From NCBI RefSeq assembly GCF_025751495.1, contig NZ_JAOWKZ010000003.1, positions 372,001 to 436,000 of the forward strand: a stretch of DNA of 64,000 bases, written 5' to 3'. The stretch is from Albidovulum litorale (GTDB lineage: Bacteria; Pseudomonadota; Alphaproteobacteria; Rhodobacterales; Rhodobacteraceae). Made by a program: the position numbers and the translations under genes. Every line of letters begins with the position of its first letter. The stretch's first letter is position 1. The notes beneath the pieces were generated by a model. That model was not told the DNA's origin and did not search any database. It worked only from the letters and a program-made list of their open reading frames with translations. Positions 17,787 through 27,010 of the stretch are shown here, in pieces.

Positions 17787-18347
17787 ATGTCCGCACTGAA
17801 GATCAAGAAAGGCGCTTCCAGCCATTCCGCCTATGACCTGCGCGACCCGAATGCCGAGGTGATCGGCTCGCATACGCTGGCTGTCATGGTTGACAACGAG
17901 GCGGGCGTGCTTGCGCGCGTCATCGGGCTTTTCTCGGGGCGCGGTTACAATATCGAGAGCCTGACCGTGGCTGAGGTGGATCATGAAGGTCACCGGAGCC
18001 GTATCACGGTCGTCACCACCGGCACGGCGGCTGTGATTGAGCAGATCAAGGCGCAGCTTGGCCGTCTAGTGCCGGTCCATGAGGTTCATGACCTGACGGT
18101 CGAAGGCCCGTCAGTGGAGCGCGAACTCGCGCTGTTCAAGGTAGCGGGGTCGGGCGAGAAACGGGTCGAGGCCCTGCGGCTGGCCGACATCTTCCGCGCC
18201 AATGTGGTCGACTCGACGCTGGAAAGCTTTGTTTTCGAGATCACCGGCACGCCGGAGAAAATCGACGCTTTCGCGGAACTCATGCGGCCCCTGGGACTCG
18301 TTGACGTGGCCCGTACGGGCGTCGCGGCGCTGGCGCGCGGCGCCTGA
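17787..18347 (+). CDS. ilvN: Acetolactate synthase regulatory small subunit
   Basis: A 186-residue regulatory subunit that binds valine and activates IlvB. It has an N-terminal ACT domain (HTLAVMVDNEAGVLARVIGL with the RGYNIESLTV motif near residue 55) and the C-terminal ALS_ss_C domain (VVDSTLESFVFEITGTPEKI). It has an extra ~25 residues at the N-terminus relative to E. coli IlvH. This is common in alphaproteobacteria. It lies 67 bp after ilvB and shares its attenuated transcript. Confidence 0.95.
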   Translation: MSALKIKKGASSHSAYDLRDPNAEVIGSHTLAVMVDNEAGVLARVIGLFSGRGYNIESLTVAEVDHEGHRSRITVVTTGTAAVIEQIKAQLGRLVPVHEVHDLTVEGPSVERELALFKVAGSGEKRVEALRLADIFRANVVDSTLESFVFEITGTPEKIDAFAELMRPLGLVDVARTGVAALARGA

Positions 18348-18352
18348 GAAAC

Positions 18353-18401
18353 GCGGGGCCCCTCCAATCGGCTGGGGAAGGGAAGAGTGGCAGGGCCCCG
18401 C
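18353..18401. terminator. GC-rich inverted repeat between ilvN and the EF-hand gene
   Basis: GCGGGGCCC at 18353-18361 can pair with GGGCCCCGC at 18393-18401. The loop is long (about 31 bases), so its role as a terminator between convergent genes is tentative. Confidence 0.35.
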
Positions 18402-18410
18402 GCTCGGGCC

Positions 18411-18653
18411 TTAGCTGTCCGTGATCAGCGTGCCCGCCTCGACCGCGGCGGTGAGTTCGGCCTCATCCACCGCGCCATCAGCATTGGCGTCAATCGTGAC
18501 AAACGTGTCCTCGGTCGCGCTCGGATAGGCCACCTGGAGTTCTGCAAGGGAAAGCGCGCCGCTGCCGTCGGCATCGAGCTCGGTCATGCTCTGGGCAAAA
18601 GCCATTCCGGTCGCGGCAAGCCCGAAGGCGAGGGTGAAGGCGAGTTTTTGCAT
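18411..18653 (-). CDS. Small exported EF-hand protein (paralogue 1)
   Basis: An 80-residue protein with a signal peptide (MQKLAFTLAFGLAATGMAFA-Q) and two EF-hand loops, DADGSGALSLAE and DANADGAVDEAE, whose Ca2+ ligands are conserved. The start at 18653 is chosen because it begins the signal peptide and has AGGAGACT-type Shine-Dalgarno sequence upstream. It is strongly similar to the protein at 21736-21969 (shared A-Y-P, E-T-F, IDANADGAVD, EAGT). It diverges from an ECF sigma factor gene. A periplasmic calcium sensor or buffer is plausible; no partner is evident. Confidence 0.85.
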   Translation of the reverse strand: MQKLAFTLAFGLAATGMAFAQSMTELDADGSGALSLAELQVAYPSATEDTFVTIDANADGAVDEAELTAAVEAGTLITDS

Positions 18654-18918
18654 CGGATAGTCTCCTTGGTTCATCCGTGATCTGGAAGGCCGCCGTTTCG
18701 CGGCCCTCACATGTCAGGACGCGGCTGGACGGTGTTTATTCCCGTGCCTCCGGCTTCCACGCCCACCCCCGGCGGCAGGTTGCGCATGGCGTTCACCGGC
18801 ACACGCGGGTTGCCGCCCAAAAAGCCCGCAACCATACAGCGATGCGTGGCTCGGCGGGATTCCCCGGGCTTGTCCGGCGTGCGGACCGGTTCAATGTCAT
18901 GCGGGAAAGGAGACCGCC

Positions 18919-19440
18919 ATGACGCACCCTACCCGTCCCTGCACCACACCCGACCTCCTCGCCCTCATTCCCGCATTACGCCGCCTTGCGCGCCGCCTGA
19001 CCCGCGACCCCACTGCAGCAGAGGATCTGGCGCAGGAGGCATTGTTGCGCGTCTGGATACAGTTAGGCCGCAAAGCCGGAATTGACGATCTGAAGCCCTA
19101 TCTGATGACAGCCGCGCGCAATCTTGCCCGGCGTCCTCGCCCGACGACCCTCGCCCTTTCAGACGCTCCGGAACCCTCGGTCCCGTCGGACGCTCCCGGC
19201 AGGCTTGCCCTGCGCGACGTCGCGGGCGCGCTCGCGCGGTTGCCGCCTGCCGAGGCGCGACTGATCCTGCGGCAGGTCACCGGCGGCGAAAGCTATGCCC
19301 AAATCGCGGCGGCCGAGGGATTGCCCATCGGTACCGTCATGTCTCGTCTTGCCCGCGGCCGCGCGCGTCTACGGCAGGATTGCGGGTTGCCCGAAAGCGG
19401 TCCGGTTGCCGACTACCTTACCCGAGATGATGCTGCCTGA
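18919..19440 (+). CDS. ECF-type RNA polymerase sigma factor
   Basis: A 173-residue protein with region 2 (LARRLTRDPTAAEDLAQEAL and VWIQLGRKAGIDDLKPYLMT) and region 4 (LPPAEARLILRQ, then SYAQIAAAEGLPIGTVMSRL with the recognition helix). The linker is Pro/Ala-rich. The ATG has a strong ribosome site (GGAAAGGAGACCGCC). No anti-sigma gene follows; the next gene is a GAF-LuxR regulator 100 bp on, and an EF-hand gene diverges upstream. Such orphan ECFs may be controlled by transcription or by an unlinked factor. Confidence 0.9.
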   Translation: MTHPTRPCTTPDLLALIPALRRLARRLTRDPTAAEDLAQEALLRVWIQLGRKAGIDDLKPYLMTAARNLARRPRPTTLALSDAPEPSVPSDAPGRLALRDVAGALARLPPAEARLILRQVTGGESYAQIAAAEGLPIGTVMSRLARGRARLRQDCGLPESGPVADYLTRDDAA

Positions 19441-19540
19441 ACGAGCGGGATGGTTCCGTTTGCCTTCCAACCGGCGCCTTGCCCGAAAACGGTTCTCCCC
19501 CCTAGACTGATGTCCGACCACAAAGCAGGCGCCAGAAGGC

Positions 19541-20503
19541 ATGTTCCAATCAAAGCCACGCATTCCGAATGAGACTTTGGCGAATTGGCAGCGCATTGTT
19601 GACCTGATTTCCCGGCTCACCGATGTGCCCGCAAGTCTGGTCATGCAGACGGATGCGCCGGATCACTCGGTCTTCGTTACCAGCCGTGGCCCCGAAAACC
19701 CCTATGAAGTCGGCCGCAAATTTACGCTCAACGAACGGCTCTATTGCTACGGTGTCCTCAAGAACGATGGCGAACTTGTGGTTGAGGACGCGACATGCGA
19801 CCCCGTCTGGGCCGACAATGACGACATGGAGCACGGAATGCGCTTTTATGTCGGATATCCCCTGAAATGGCCTGATGGCGACGTCTTCGGCACGATCTGC
19901 GTTCTCGACCGCCGGCGAAACCGAAAGGCTCTGATGTTCCGTGACGGGCTTATGGAATTCGCTAGGGTGATCGAAGCAGATCTGCAGCTCCTGTCCGAAA
20001 TCGAGGAGCGCAAGCGCCTTGAGGCGGCGTTGCAAACCGCGCTCGACCAGATGGAACAGCGCGTTGAGGAACGCACCGCCGATCTGGAGGAGGCCAATAC
20101 CGCGCTTCGGGTCCTGCTGAACAATGTAGAGATGTCGCGAGATGAGTATGACGCAAAGGTACTGGGTCAGATCAAGGGATTGGTATTGCCACATCTGGGA
20201 AAGCTGCGGAGCCGCCTGAAAGCGGACGCCGCAGCAAGCGCCTATCTGGAAATCATCGACGAAAATCTGCGCGCCATCTCGGCCTCGATGTCGAACCGGC
20301 TGACCACAATGTTTGAAACGCTGACCCCGTCAGAGCAGGAGATCGCGCAACTGATCATTCACGGGCAGACCACCAAGGACATCGCGCGCACCCTGTCACG
20401 CGAACCCAGCACCGTGGAATTTCATCGTAACAACATACGCAAGAAGCTCGGTTTGCAGCGCAGTGGTCAGAACCTGCGCAGCATGCTGCGGTCAATGCAA
20501 TAA
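19541..20503 (+). CDS. GAF-domain LuxR-type transcriptional regulator
   Basis: A 320-residue regulator. The N-terminal GAF domain (residues ~15-150, PASLVMQTDAPDHSVFVTSR and VGYPLKWPDGDVFGTICVLD) is followed by a coiled coil (residues ~150-195, EERKRLEAALQTALDQMEQR). A linker follows, then a C-terminal LuxR HTH (LTPSEQEIAQLIIHGQTTKD and EPSTVEFHRNNIRKKLGL). GAF-coiled-coil sensors usually bind small ligands or haem; here the ligand is unknown. A perfect hairpin follows at 20506-20524, and the metallo-hydrolase gene begins 118 bp later in the same direction. Confidence 0.85.
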   Translation: MFQSKPRIPNETLANWQRIVDLISRLTDVPASLVMQTDAPDHSVFVTSRGPENPYEVGRKFTLNERLYCYGVLKNDGELVVEDATCDPVWADNDDMEHGMRFYVGYPLKWPDGDVFGTICVLDRRRNRKALMFRDGLMEFARVIEADLQLLSEIEERKRLEAALQTALDQMEQRVEERTADLEEANTALRVLLNNVEMSRDEYDAKVLGQIKGLVLPHLGKLRSRLKADAAASAYLEIIDENLRAISASMSNRLTTMFETLTPSEQEIAQLIIHGQTTKDIARTLSREPSTVEFHRNNIRKKLGLQRSGQNLRSMLRSMQ

Positions 20504-20505
20504 AC

Positions 20506-20524
20506 CATGGGGATTTTCCCCATG
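20506..20524 (+). terminator. Hairpin after the GAF-LuxR gene
   Basis: CATGGGG pairs with CCCCATG around ATTTT, starting 2 bases past the stop codon and followed by TTTCCCC. It may be a weak terminator or, since it is perfectly symmetric and lies upstream of the next gene, an operator. Confidence 0.5.
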
Positions 20525-20621
20525 TTTCCCCATTGCTTTTCCCACAGTAGTGACATCGGTTCGCTTTGCTACCCTTTCGCCACCGGGGCGGCCCGGAGCC
20601 ACACCAAGAGGGAGAGAGCGA

Positions 20622-21614
20622 ATGGAACGAGAAGATCTGGATCTCAAACCGACACTTCTGAACGGACAAAAGGATACATTGTCGCCAGGCCTGTCGCGCA
20701 GGTCATTTTTCATGGCGGCGGGTGCCGCCGGCGTTGGCGGGACCGCGAGCTTGCTGAGCGGCACGGCCGCAAAGGCCCAATCGACGGACTGGACTCAGCC
20801 CGGCAACAACAACGGGGTGATCGAGCTGCAGAAAACCACCGGCACCCATGTTGCCGGTGATGTCGGGATCGACTTTTACGGCCACTGCGCACTCAAAATC
20901 ACGTCACCGGGCGGCGCGACGCTGTTGTTCGACCCCTGGCGCGACGATCCGTCAGGCGCATGGGGGCTGTGGTTCAAGAACGAGTTCCCGGAAGTGCCGG
21001 TCGATATCTGCATGTCCACCCACACCCATTTCGACCATGACGCCATTCACCGTCCGGTTTCGACGATGGTTCTGGACCGGATGGTCGGCAATTTCGAATT
21101 TGCCGATATCAAGATCACCGGATTTGCCGACAAGCATGCCTGTGTCGCCCCCGGCTGGTACAGTTGGACCGACGCCTTGGCCGAATTCGGGCTGGATGCC
21201 TGCCCGCCCAACAATCCCAACCATATGGATATGGTGGTCTATCTGGTGGAAACCGGTGGCATCCGGACCCTGATCTGGGGCGACAATCGCCACAATCCCG
21301 CTGACGAATTCTGGGATGCGATCGGTCAGGTCGACGTGCTGACATTGCCGGTCGATGGCTCGATGCACATTCTCAGCTACGATATGGGCAATGCCATTGT
21401 CGAACGCCTGAAACCCAAGGTTGTCATTCCGACGCACTACCTCAATGAAACCACCAGCTACACACTGACCACATTGCAGAGCGCTGATGAATGGGTGAAG
21501 GCGCAGGCGAGCTACAAGATGCTCGACAGCGCGAGCCTGTCACTCAATGCCGGTGACGTGTCAGGGATGGACCGCGAGTTCCTGTATTTCGGCAATAATG
21601 CGATGACGGCCTGA
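20622..21614 (+). CDS. Tat-exported metallo-beta-lactamase-fold hydrolase
   Basis: A 330-residue protein. A twin-arginine motif (SRRSFFMAAGAAG, residues ~25-38) and AKAQ cleavage region are followed by an UlaG-like MBL domain. The metal motif is THTHFDHDAIH near residue 135, with DNRHNPAD and a distal His in VIPTHYLNE. GHCALKITSPGGATLLFDPW resembles L-ascorbate-6-phosphate lactonase and N-acylphosphatidylethanolamine-PLD relatives. The periplasmic location is unusual for that group. The substrate is unknown. It follows the GAF-LuxR gene and may be its target. A strong shared terminator lies downstream. Confidence 0.85.
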   Translation: MEREDLDLKPTLLNGQKDTLSPGLSRRSFFMAAGAAGVGGTASLLSGTAAKAQSTDWTQPGNNNGVIELQKTTGTHVAGDVGIDFYGHCALKITSPGGATLLFDPWRDDPSGAWGLWFKNEFPEVPVDICMSTHTHFDHDAIHRPVSTMVLDRMVGNFEFADIKITGFADKHACVAPGWYSWTDALAEFGLDACPPNNPNHMDMVVYLVETGGIRTLIWGDNRHNPADEFWDAIGQVDVLTLPVDGSMHILSYDMGNAIVERLKPKVVIPTHYLNETTSYTLTTLQSADEWVKAQASYKMLDSASLSLNAGDVSGMDREFLYFGNNAMTA

Positions 21615-21682
21615 ACAATTTCGCATTGACCGGTCTGAACCCGGATCGGCTGCCCGGATCGACTGGCACCCTAAAACACAAG

Positions 21683-21708
21683 GGCCCCGGGGCGCGAACC
21701 CCGGGGCC
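21683..21708. terminator. Bidirectional terminator hairpin
   Basis: GGCCCCGGGG pairs with CCCCGGGGCC around CGCGAA, between the convergent metallo-hydrolase and EF-hand genes. A 10-bp perfect stem without a long T tract. Confidence 0.65.
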
Positions 21709-21735
21709 TGTCCCGTAACGGGAGCGGATCGCGAA

Positions 21736-21969
21736 TTACTGAGCGATCGTGCCGGCTTCCTGAGCGGCAGCCAGTTCGTCGGCGTCAACAGCACCGTCGG
21801 CGTTCGCGTCGATGGCCGCGAAGGTTTCCGCGGTCATGTCCGGGTACGCAGCGGTCATCTCTTCGATCGAGAAGGTGCCGTTGCCGTCGGTGTCGGTGAC
21901 GACGGTCTGGGCATTGGCAGCGGCGGCGAAAGCGGCAACGGCGCCGAGGGCCAGAACGAACTTTTTCAT
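21736..21969 (-). CDS. Small exported EF-hand protein (paralogue 2)
   Basis: A 77-residue protein with a signal peptide (MKKFVLALGAVAAFAAAANA-Q) and two EF-hand loops, DTDGNGTFSIEE and DANADGAVDADE. It is a clear paralogue of the protein at 18411-18653; the second loop and the flanking A-Y-P...T-x-E-T-F...IDANADGAVD are nearly the same. The start at 21969 follows TTGGAG. The two paralogues bracket the ECF/LuxR/metallo-hydrolase genes and both point outward from plus-strand genes. A calcium-responsive envelope role is possible. Confidence 0.85.
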   Translation of the reverse strand: MKKFVLALGAVAAFAAAANAQTVVTDTDGNGTFSIEEMTAAYPDMTAETFAAIDANADGAVDADELAAAQEAGTIAQ

Positions 21970-22383
21970 CTTGTTGTACTCCAAAAGGGCAACGCCCTAG
22001 AATCAGTGGCTTAGGCACCACCGGGCGCTATGTGGCGTGCCGCGATGCGTCCCGCAAGAGGGGTGAAACAGCCGATCACGTCGGCGTGATCATACAAGCA
22101 TAAAGACGCCGATGGATATATGCCCATAACGCATTCATCCGCCGAACTGCCGTGGGAACCGCTATTTCCTTGCGTTCTTCAGGCGGTTGGAACCGGCGCA
22201 AAAGAAAATCGGGGGGCCAGGGCCCCCCGTTTGAGTTTCGCCGTCCAGGCTCATCCTTGATACCGCTCGGTTTTCTGCCTGCGGCCTGAACGTCGTCTGG
22301 GGCGAGCGCACCCGCCCCGGAACTGGTCACCGGGGTGACCGGTATTCATGTGCGCTTGCGCACTCAGCGCCTAATTGAGTTCG
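21970..22383. other. 414-bp gene-free region rich in inverted repeats
   Basis: No convincing gene is seen. It holds the upstream region of EF-hand paralogue 2, a perfect hairpin GATCACG-TCGG-CGTGATC (22074-22091), the minus-strand terminator at 22211-22228 and two palindromes: GGTCACC-GG-GGTGACC (22325-22340) and GTGCGC-TT-GCGCAC (22350-22363). These last two sit directly behind the stop of the BstA-like gene. Confidence 0.6.
22211..22228 (-). terminator. Intrinsic terminator of the nrdJ/BstA-like transcript
   Basis: GGGGGGC pairs with GCCCCCC around a short loop. Read on the minus strand it is followed by GATTTTCTTTTG, so it terminates leftward transcription from the BstA-like gene. Confidence 0.7.
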
Positions 22384-23325
22384 TCACTCCTTCGTCAAAG
22401 CTAGCATTGCGCGTTCGACATACCCTTCCGGAAGAAGCCGCTCATGTACCTTCCGAGTTAGATATTGCTTGAAACGTCCCTCGCCGATGTAGTCTTCGCG
22501 AAACCAGCGACGAAACTCCCCGAGAGCACCATCAGGATAGCAAGCGGCAAGTTGTGGATTGCTGACGGCTTGGGGAAAATATGACGGATAATTATGGGGA
22601 TACGACGCTCGCGTTCCGTACGCGTCCGCCATCCGAGCCTTTTCCCAGTGTTTGGCCCACGCCTGCCCCACGCTAATATCGGGTACAAACTTTTCATCGA
22701 TGTGGAGTCCAGCAAGACCCAGAGTAACGATAAGGCTCGCCAACTCCTTAAAAACTCCGAAGTACCCCGCAGGAACTGCGTCATAGGTGAGGCTCACGCG
22801 GTCGCGGAATATCTTCCAAACATCATCTTCTGATTTGGAAACGTATCCCGTTTCGGCATAGATGAACCGTTTCAGTCCATGCCGAGCCAATCGCCTGTAG
22901 TTTTGTAGAGCGATATCAGCTCCCGCCCGATCCGCTTCGAATGCGAAGTACTCCAGAATCGCCATACAGACCGTATCTGGATATGCGAGGTAGCGACGCC
23001 GCCCGACCCACACTTCGATGTGCGGCACAGAGGGAATCGTTACCCCCTGATCATAGAGTAACTCTTTGACACGGCGTACTTCAGTTGGTGAATTTTGAGA
23101 ATTCCACTCGGCAGAAATGATGCCGATGTACTTGTTCCTCAGCCCACAAAGGTCGCCGATTCCGCGTTGGTTTAGGAAGGGTGTGCCGTCACTAAGCACG
23201 CCCATTCCTATGCCATCTCGATCAATCTCACACTCTACGTGAAGCTCGAGTTCCGGCTGGTCAGGGTTAGCGAGCCTAGCGCGAACCGGCATCCGTGTTA
23301 TTTTGGTGCTCACCGATTTGGCCAT
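22384..23325 (-). CDS. BstA-like candidate phage-defence protein
   Basis: A 313-residue protein. From memory it resembles BstA, the prophage-encoded abortive-infection protein: an N-terminal KilA-N/antirepressor-like segment (GMGVLSDGTPFLNQRGIGDL, residues ~40-60), then AYPDTVCMAILEYFAFEADR, ARHGLKRFIYAETGY, and a C-terminal block HNYPSYFPQAVSNPQ...FRRWFREDYI. No search was possible. The gene is clearly richer in A/T than its neighbours, which suggests transfer. Its ATG lies one base after the nrdJ stop, so it should be read on the nrdJ transcript. A terminator follows at 22211-22228. No phage structural genes are nearby. Confidence 0.55.
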   Translation of the reverse strand: MAKSVSTKITRMPVRARLANPDQPELELHVECEIDRDGIGMGVLSDGTPFLNQRGIGDLCGLRNKYIGIISAEWNSQNSPTEVRRVKELLYDQGVTIPSVPHIEVWVGRRRYLAYPDTVCMAILEYFAFEADRAGADIALQNYRRLARHGLKRFIYAETGYVSKSEDDVWKIFRDRVSLTYDAVPAGYFGVFKELASLIVTLGLAGLHIDEKFVPDISVGQAWAKHWEKARMADAYGTRASYPHNYPSYFPQAVSNPQLAACYPDGALGEFRRWFREDYIGEGRFKQYLTRKVHERLLPEGYVERAMLALTKE

Positions 23326-23326
23326 C

Positions 23327-26300
23327 TCAGCTACACCCGCTCGTTCCGCCGCAGGTGTTGCACTTCATGCAGGTGCCGTTCCTGACCAGCGTGTAGTTGC
23401 CGCATTCGCCGCAGGGATCGCCCTCGTAGCCCTGCATCTTGGCCTTTGTACGGGCATCCATCGTGACCGTACCCGTGGCAAGGGCCGTCGTCGCCGAAGC
23501 CGCGACCGCCTGCCCCGTTACCGGCACCAGCGTGTTCAGCGCCGCGACTGGGTCGCCGGAAAGTGCCATGGCGCCCACGCCCCCTTGCAGCACGATCAGT
23601 TCCTGCGGCAGGCGCTTGCGCATATAGCCGGTCGAGGCGACCTGCTTCAGCACCTCCAGCGACTTTGACGCGGCACTTTCGCTGATCTCGGAGACATTGG
23701 CCTGCCCCTCATTGGCGCCACCACCGAGGTCGTCAAAGCTCGCGCCCTGCGGCTGGACATGCGCGAGGTCGGTGCGGTCGAGATAGGAGATCGCCAGTTC
23801 GCGGAAGATATAGTCGAGGATCGACGTCGCCTGCTTGATCGAGTCGTTGCCCTGCACCATGCCCGCCGGTTCGAACTTGGTGAAGGTGAAGGCGTCGACA
23901 AACTCCTCCAGCGGCACGCCGTATTGCAGGCCGACCGACACCGCGATGGCGAAGTTGTTCATCATCGCGCGGAAGCCCGCCCCTTCCTTGTGCATGTCGA
24001 TGAAGATCTCACCCAGCGCACCGTCCTTGTATTCGCCGGTGCGCAGATAGACCTTGTGGCCGCCGACGATAGCCTTCTGGGTATAGCCCTTGCGCCGCTC
24101 GGGAAGCTTCTCGCGGTGCGATTTCACCACTTCCTTGACGATGATCTTCTCGACGATCTTCTCGGCCAGAACAGCGGCCTTTTCCTGCGCCGAGCCGGTG
24201 GCGAGGATTTCCTCGGCCTCCTCGTCATCCTCGACCAGCGACGCGGCCAAGGGCTGGCTGAGCTTCGATCCGTCGCGATAGAGCGCATTGGCCTTGATGC
24301 CGAGTGACCACGAGAGTTCATAAGCCGCCAGCGTATCCTCGATGGTCGCGTTGTTCGGCATGTTGATCGTCTTGGAGATCGCGCCCGAGATGAAGCTCTG
24401 CGCCGCGGCCATCATGTGGATATGGCTGTCGACACCAAGGAAACGCTTGCCCTTCTTGCCGCAGGGATTGGCGCAATCGAAGACAGAGTAATGCTTGGGG
24501 TCCAGATGCGGCGCGCCTTCCAGCGTCATCGTGCCGCAAACGTGGTCGTTCGCCTCTTCGATCTGGCGGCGGGTGAAGCCGAGGTGACGCAGCAGATCGA
24601 AGGTCGGGTCGTTCAGCTTTTCGGCAGGGATACCAAGGGTTTCCGTGCAGAACTTCTCACCCAGGGTCCACTGGTTGAAGACAAAGCGGATGTCGAAGGC
24701 TGAGGGCAGAGCCGCCTCGATCTTGTCCAGTTCCGCCTGGCCGAAGCCGTGGCCGATCAGCGACGTGTGGTTGATGCCCGGGCAGTTGCCAAGCGAGGCA
24801 TGGCCGACGGCATAGGCGATGATCTCTTCGATCTCGGCGCTGCCATAGCCCAGCGTTTCCAGCGCCGCCGGAACCGAGCGGTTGATGATCTTGAAGTAGC
24901 CGCCCCCTGCCAGCTTCTTGAATTTCACCAGCGCGAAGTCGGGTTCAATCCCGGTCGTGTCGCAGTCCATGACCAGACCGATCGTGCCCGTGGGCGCGAT
25001 GACGCTGGTTTGTGCATTGCGATAGCCGTTCTTCTGGCCCAGCTCCAGCGCCTCATCCCATGCGGTTTTTGCAAGGGAAACAAGGCTTTGGTCGGGGCAG
25101 TTCGCGTGATCGAGTGCGACCGGCTTGACGGCGAGGTCTTCGTAGCCATCGGTCTTGCCATAGGCCGCGTTGCGGTGGTTGCGGATGACACGGAGCATGT
25201 GGTCGGCATTGCGCTCGTAGCCCGGGAAAGCGCCCAGTTCACCTGCCATCTCGGCCGAGGTCGCATAGGCGATGCCGGTCATCACGGCGGTCAGCGCACC
25301 GCAAAGTGCGCGGCCCTCATCCGAGTCGTAGCCATAACCCATGTTCATCAGAAGCCCGCCGATATTGGCGTAGCCGAGGCCGAGCGTGCGGTAATCGTAG
25401 CTGCGCTGCGCGATTTCCTTCGACGGGAACTGCGCCATCAGGACCGAGATTTCCAGCGTCACGGTCCAGAGGCGGGTCGCGTGGACATAGGCCTCGGCGT
25501 CGAACTTGGCGTCCTTGTAGAAGGTCAGGAGGTTCATCGAGGCGAGGTTGCAGGCCGTGTCGTCGAGGAACATGTATTCCGAACAGGGGTTGGAACCCCG
25601 GATCGCGCCGTCTTCTGGGCAGGTATGCCAGGCGTTGACGGTGTCATGGAACTGGATGCCGGGATCGGCACAGGCCCAGGCGGCGTGGCCGACCTGCTCC
25701 CAAAGCTCGCGCGCCTTGATCGTCTTGGCGACCTTGCCGTCGGTCCGGCGGATTAGTTCCCAGTCGGCATCGTCCTTGACCGCCTTCAGGAAGGCGTCGG
25801 TGACACGGACGGAGTTGTTGGAGTTCTGGCCGGAAACCGTCGCATAGGCCTCAGAGTCCCAATCCGTGTCATAGGTCGGGAATTCGATGGACGCATAGCC
25901 CTGCTTGGCGTAGTCGAGCACGCGCTTGACGTAAGTTTCTGGTATCGAAACCTTTTTCGCGGCCTTGATGGCCGTCTTCAACGCCTCGTTCTTCACCGGA
26001 TCGACGGCATCCTCGCTGGAGCCGTCCCACTGACGGATCGCGGCGAAGATCTCGTTCAACTGGCGTTCGTGGATCTTTGAACCCGCGACAAGCGCCGCGA
26101 CCTTCTGTTCCTCGATGACCTTCCAGTTGATGAAATCCTCGATATCGGGGTGATCCATGTCGCAGATCACCATCTTGGCCGCGCGGCGCGTGGTGCCGCC
26201 CGACTTGATCGCGCCCGCAGCGCGGTCGCCGATCTTGAGGAAGCCCATCAGGCCCGACGACTTGCCGCCGCCCGACAGCGGCTCATTCGCGGCGCGGAGC

Positions 26301-27010
26301 GAGGAGAAGTTGGTGCCGGTGCCCGAGCCGTATTTGAAGAGCCGCGCTTCCCGCACCCAGAGATCCATGATGCCGCCTTCCTGGACCAGATCGTCCGAAA
26401 TCGACTGGATGAAGCAGGCGTGCGGCTGGGGATGTTCGTAGGCTGAGTTGGATCGGGTCAGCTTGCCCGTGGCGTGATCCACATAGTAGTGCCCCTGCCC
26501 CGGCCCGTCGATTCCGTAAGCCCAGTGAAGGCCGGTATTGAACCATTGCGGCGAGTTTGGTGCGGCCATCTGTTCGGCCAGCATGAAGCGCATTTCGTCG
26601 TAGTAGGCCTGCGCATCGGCCTCGGTCGAGAAGTAGCCGCCCTTCCAGCCCCAATAAGCCCAGGCACCGGCAAGGCGGTCAAAGACCTGTTTGCCCGAGC
26701 TTTCACCAGTGTAACGCTCATCCTCTGGCAGCTCCGCCAGAGCCTTCTCATCGGGGGCCGATCGCCAGAGGAACTCGGGCACGCCCTTTTCCTTGACCTT
26801 CTTCAGCCGCGCCGGAACGCCCGCCTTGCGGAAATATTTCTGCGCCAGAACGTCAGAGGCAACCTGGCTCCAGTCCGCCGGCACTTCGACCTTGTCATTC
26901 CTGAACACGACCTTGCCGTCGGGATTGCGGATTTCCGACGTCGTCGTGCGGAATGCAACCTCGGCATAGGCGTCTTTACCTGCCTTGGTGAATTTGCGTT
27001 CGATCTTCAT
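23327..27010 (-). CDS. nrdJ: Coenzyme-B12-dependent (class II) ribonucleoside-diphosphate reductase
   Basis: A 1227-residue class II reductase that makes deoxyribonucleotides using adenosylcobalamin, independent of oxygen. Landmarks include [27 protein letters not shown], the active-site stretch [16 protein letters not shown] near residue 480, and the radical-domain [18 protein letters not shown]. The C-terminal tail has two Cys pairs (CGECG and CMKCNTCG) forming the redox/zinc-ribbon tail. The start at 27010 is the family start (MKIERKFT). Two NrdR-like boxes lie upstream. No cobalamin riboswitch was seen. A foreign-looking gene is attached 1 bp downstream. Confidence 0.96.
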   Translation of the reverse strand: MKIERKFTKAGKDAYAEVAFRTTTSEIRNPDGKVVFRNDKVEVPADWSQVASDVLAQKYFRKAGVPARLKKVKEKGVPEFLWRSAPDEKALAELPEDERYTGESSGKQVFDRLAGAWAYWGWKGGYFSTEADAQAYYDEMRFMLAEQMAAPNSPQWFNTGLHWAYGIDGPGQGHYYVDHATGKLTRSNSAYEHPQPHACFIQSISDDLVQEGGIMDLWVREARLFKYGSGTGTNFSSLRAANEPLSGGGKSSGLMGFLKIGDRAAGAIKSGGTTRRAAKMVICDMDHPDIEDFINWKVIEEQKVAALVAGSKIHERQLNEIFAAIRQWDGSSEDAVDPVKNEALKTAIKAAKKVSIPETYVKRVLDYAKQGYASIEFPTYDTDWDSEAYATVSGQNSNNSVRVTDAFLKAVKDDADWELIRRTDGKVAKTIKARELWEQVGHAAWACADPGIQFHDTVNAWHTCPEDGAIRGSNPCSEYMFLDDTACNLASMNLLTFYKDAKFDAEAYVHATRLWTVTLEISVLMAQFPSKEIAQRSYDYRTLGLGYANIGGLLMNMGYGYDSDEGRALCGALTAVMTGIAYATSAEMAGELGAFPGYERNADHMLRVIRNHRNAAYGKTDGYEDLAVKPVALDHANCPDQSLVSLAKTAWDEALELGQKNGYRNAQTSVIAPTGTIGLVMDCDTTGIEPDFALVKFKKLAGGGYFKIINRSVPAALETLGYGSAEIEEIIAYAVGHASLGNCPGINHTSLIGHGFGQAELDKIEAALPSAFDIRFVFNQWTLGEKFCTETLGIPAEKLNDPTFDLLRHLGFTRRQIEEANDHVCGTMTLEGAPHLDPKHYSVFDCANPCGKKGKRFLGVDSHIHMMAAAQSFISGAISKTINMPNNATIEDTLAAYELSWSLGIKANALYRDGSKLSQPLAASLVEDDEEAEEILATGSAQEKAAVLAEKIVEKIIVKEVVKSHREKLPERRKGYTQKAIVGGHKVYLRTGEYKDGALGEIFIDMHKEGAGFRAMMNNFAIAVSVGLQYGVPLEEFVDAFTFTKFEPAGMVQGNDSIKQATSILDYIFRELAISYLDRTDLAHVQPQGASFDDLGGGANEGQANVSEISESAASKSLEVLKQVASTGYMRKRLPQELIVLQGGVGAMALSGDPVAALNTLVPVTGQAVAASATTALATGTVTMDARTKAKMQGYEGDPCGECGNYTLVRNGTCMKCNTCGGTSGCS

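Noticed and set aside
18654-18918. Possible small gene between the EF-hand and ECF genes (frame starting at 18711)
   Set aside because: It overlaps the ECF gene in another frame, lacks a ribosome site and has no family features.
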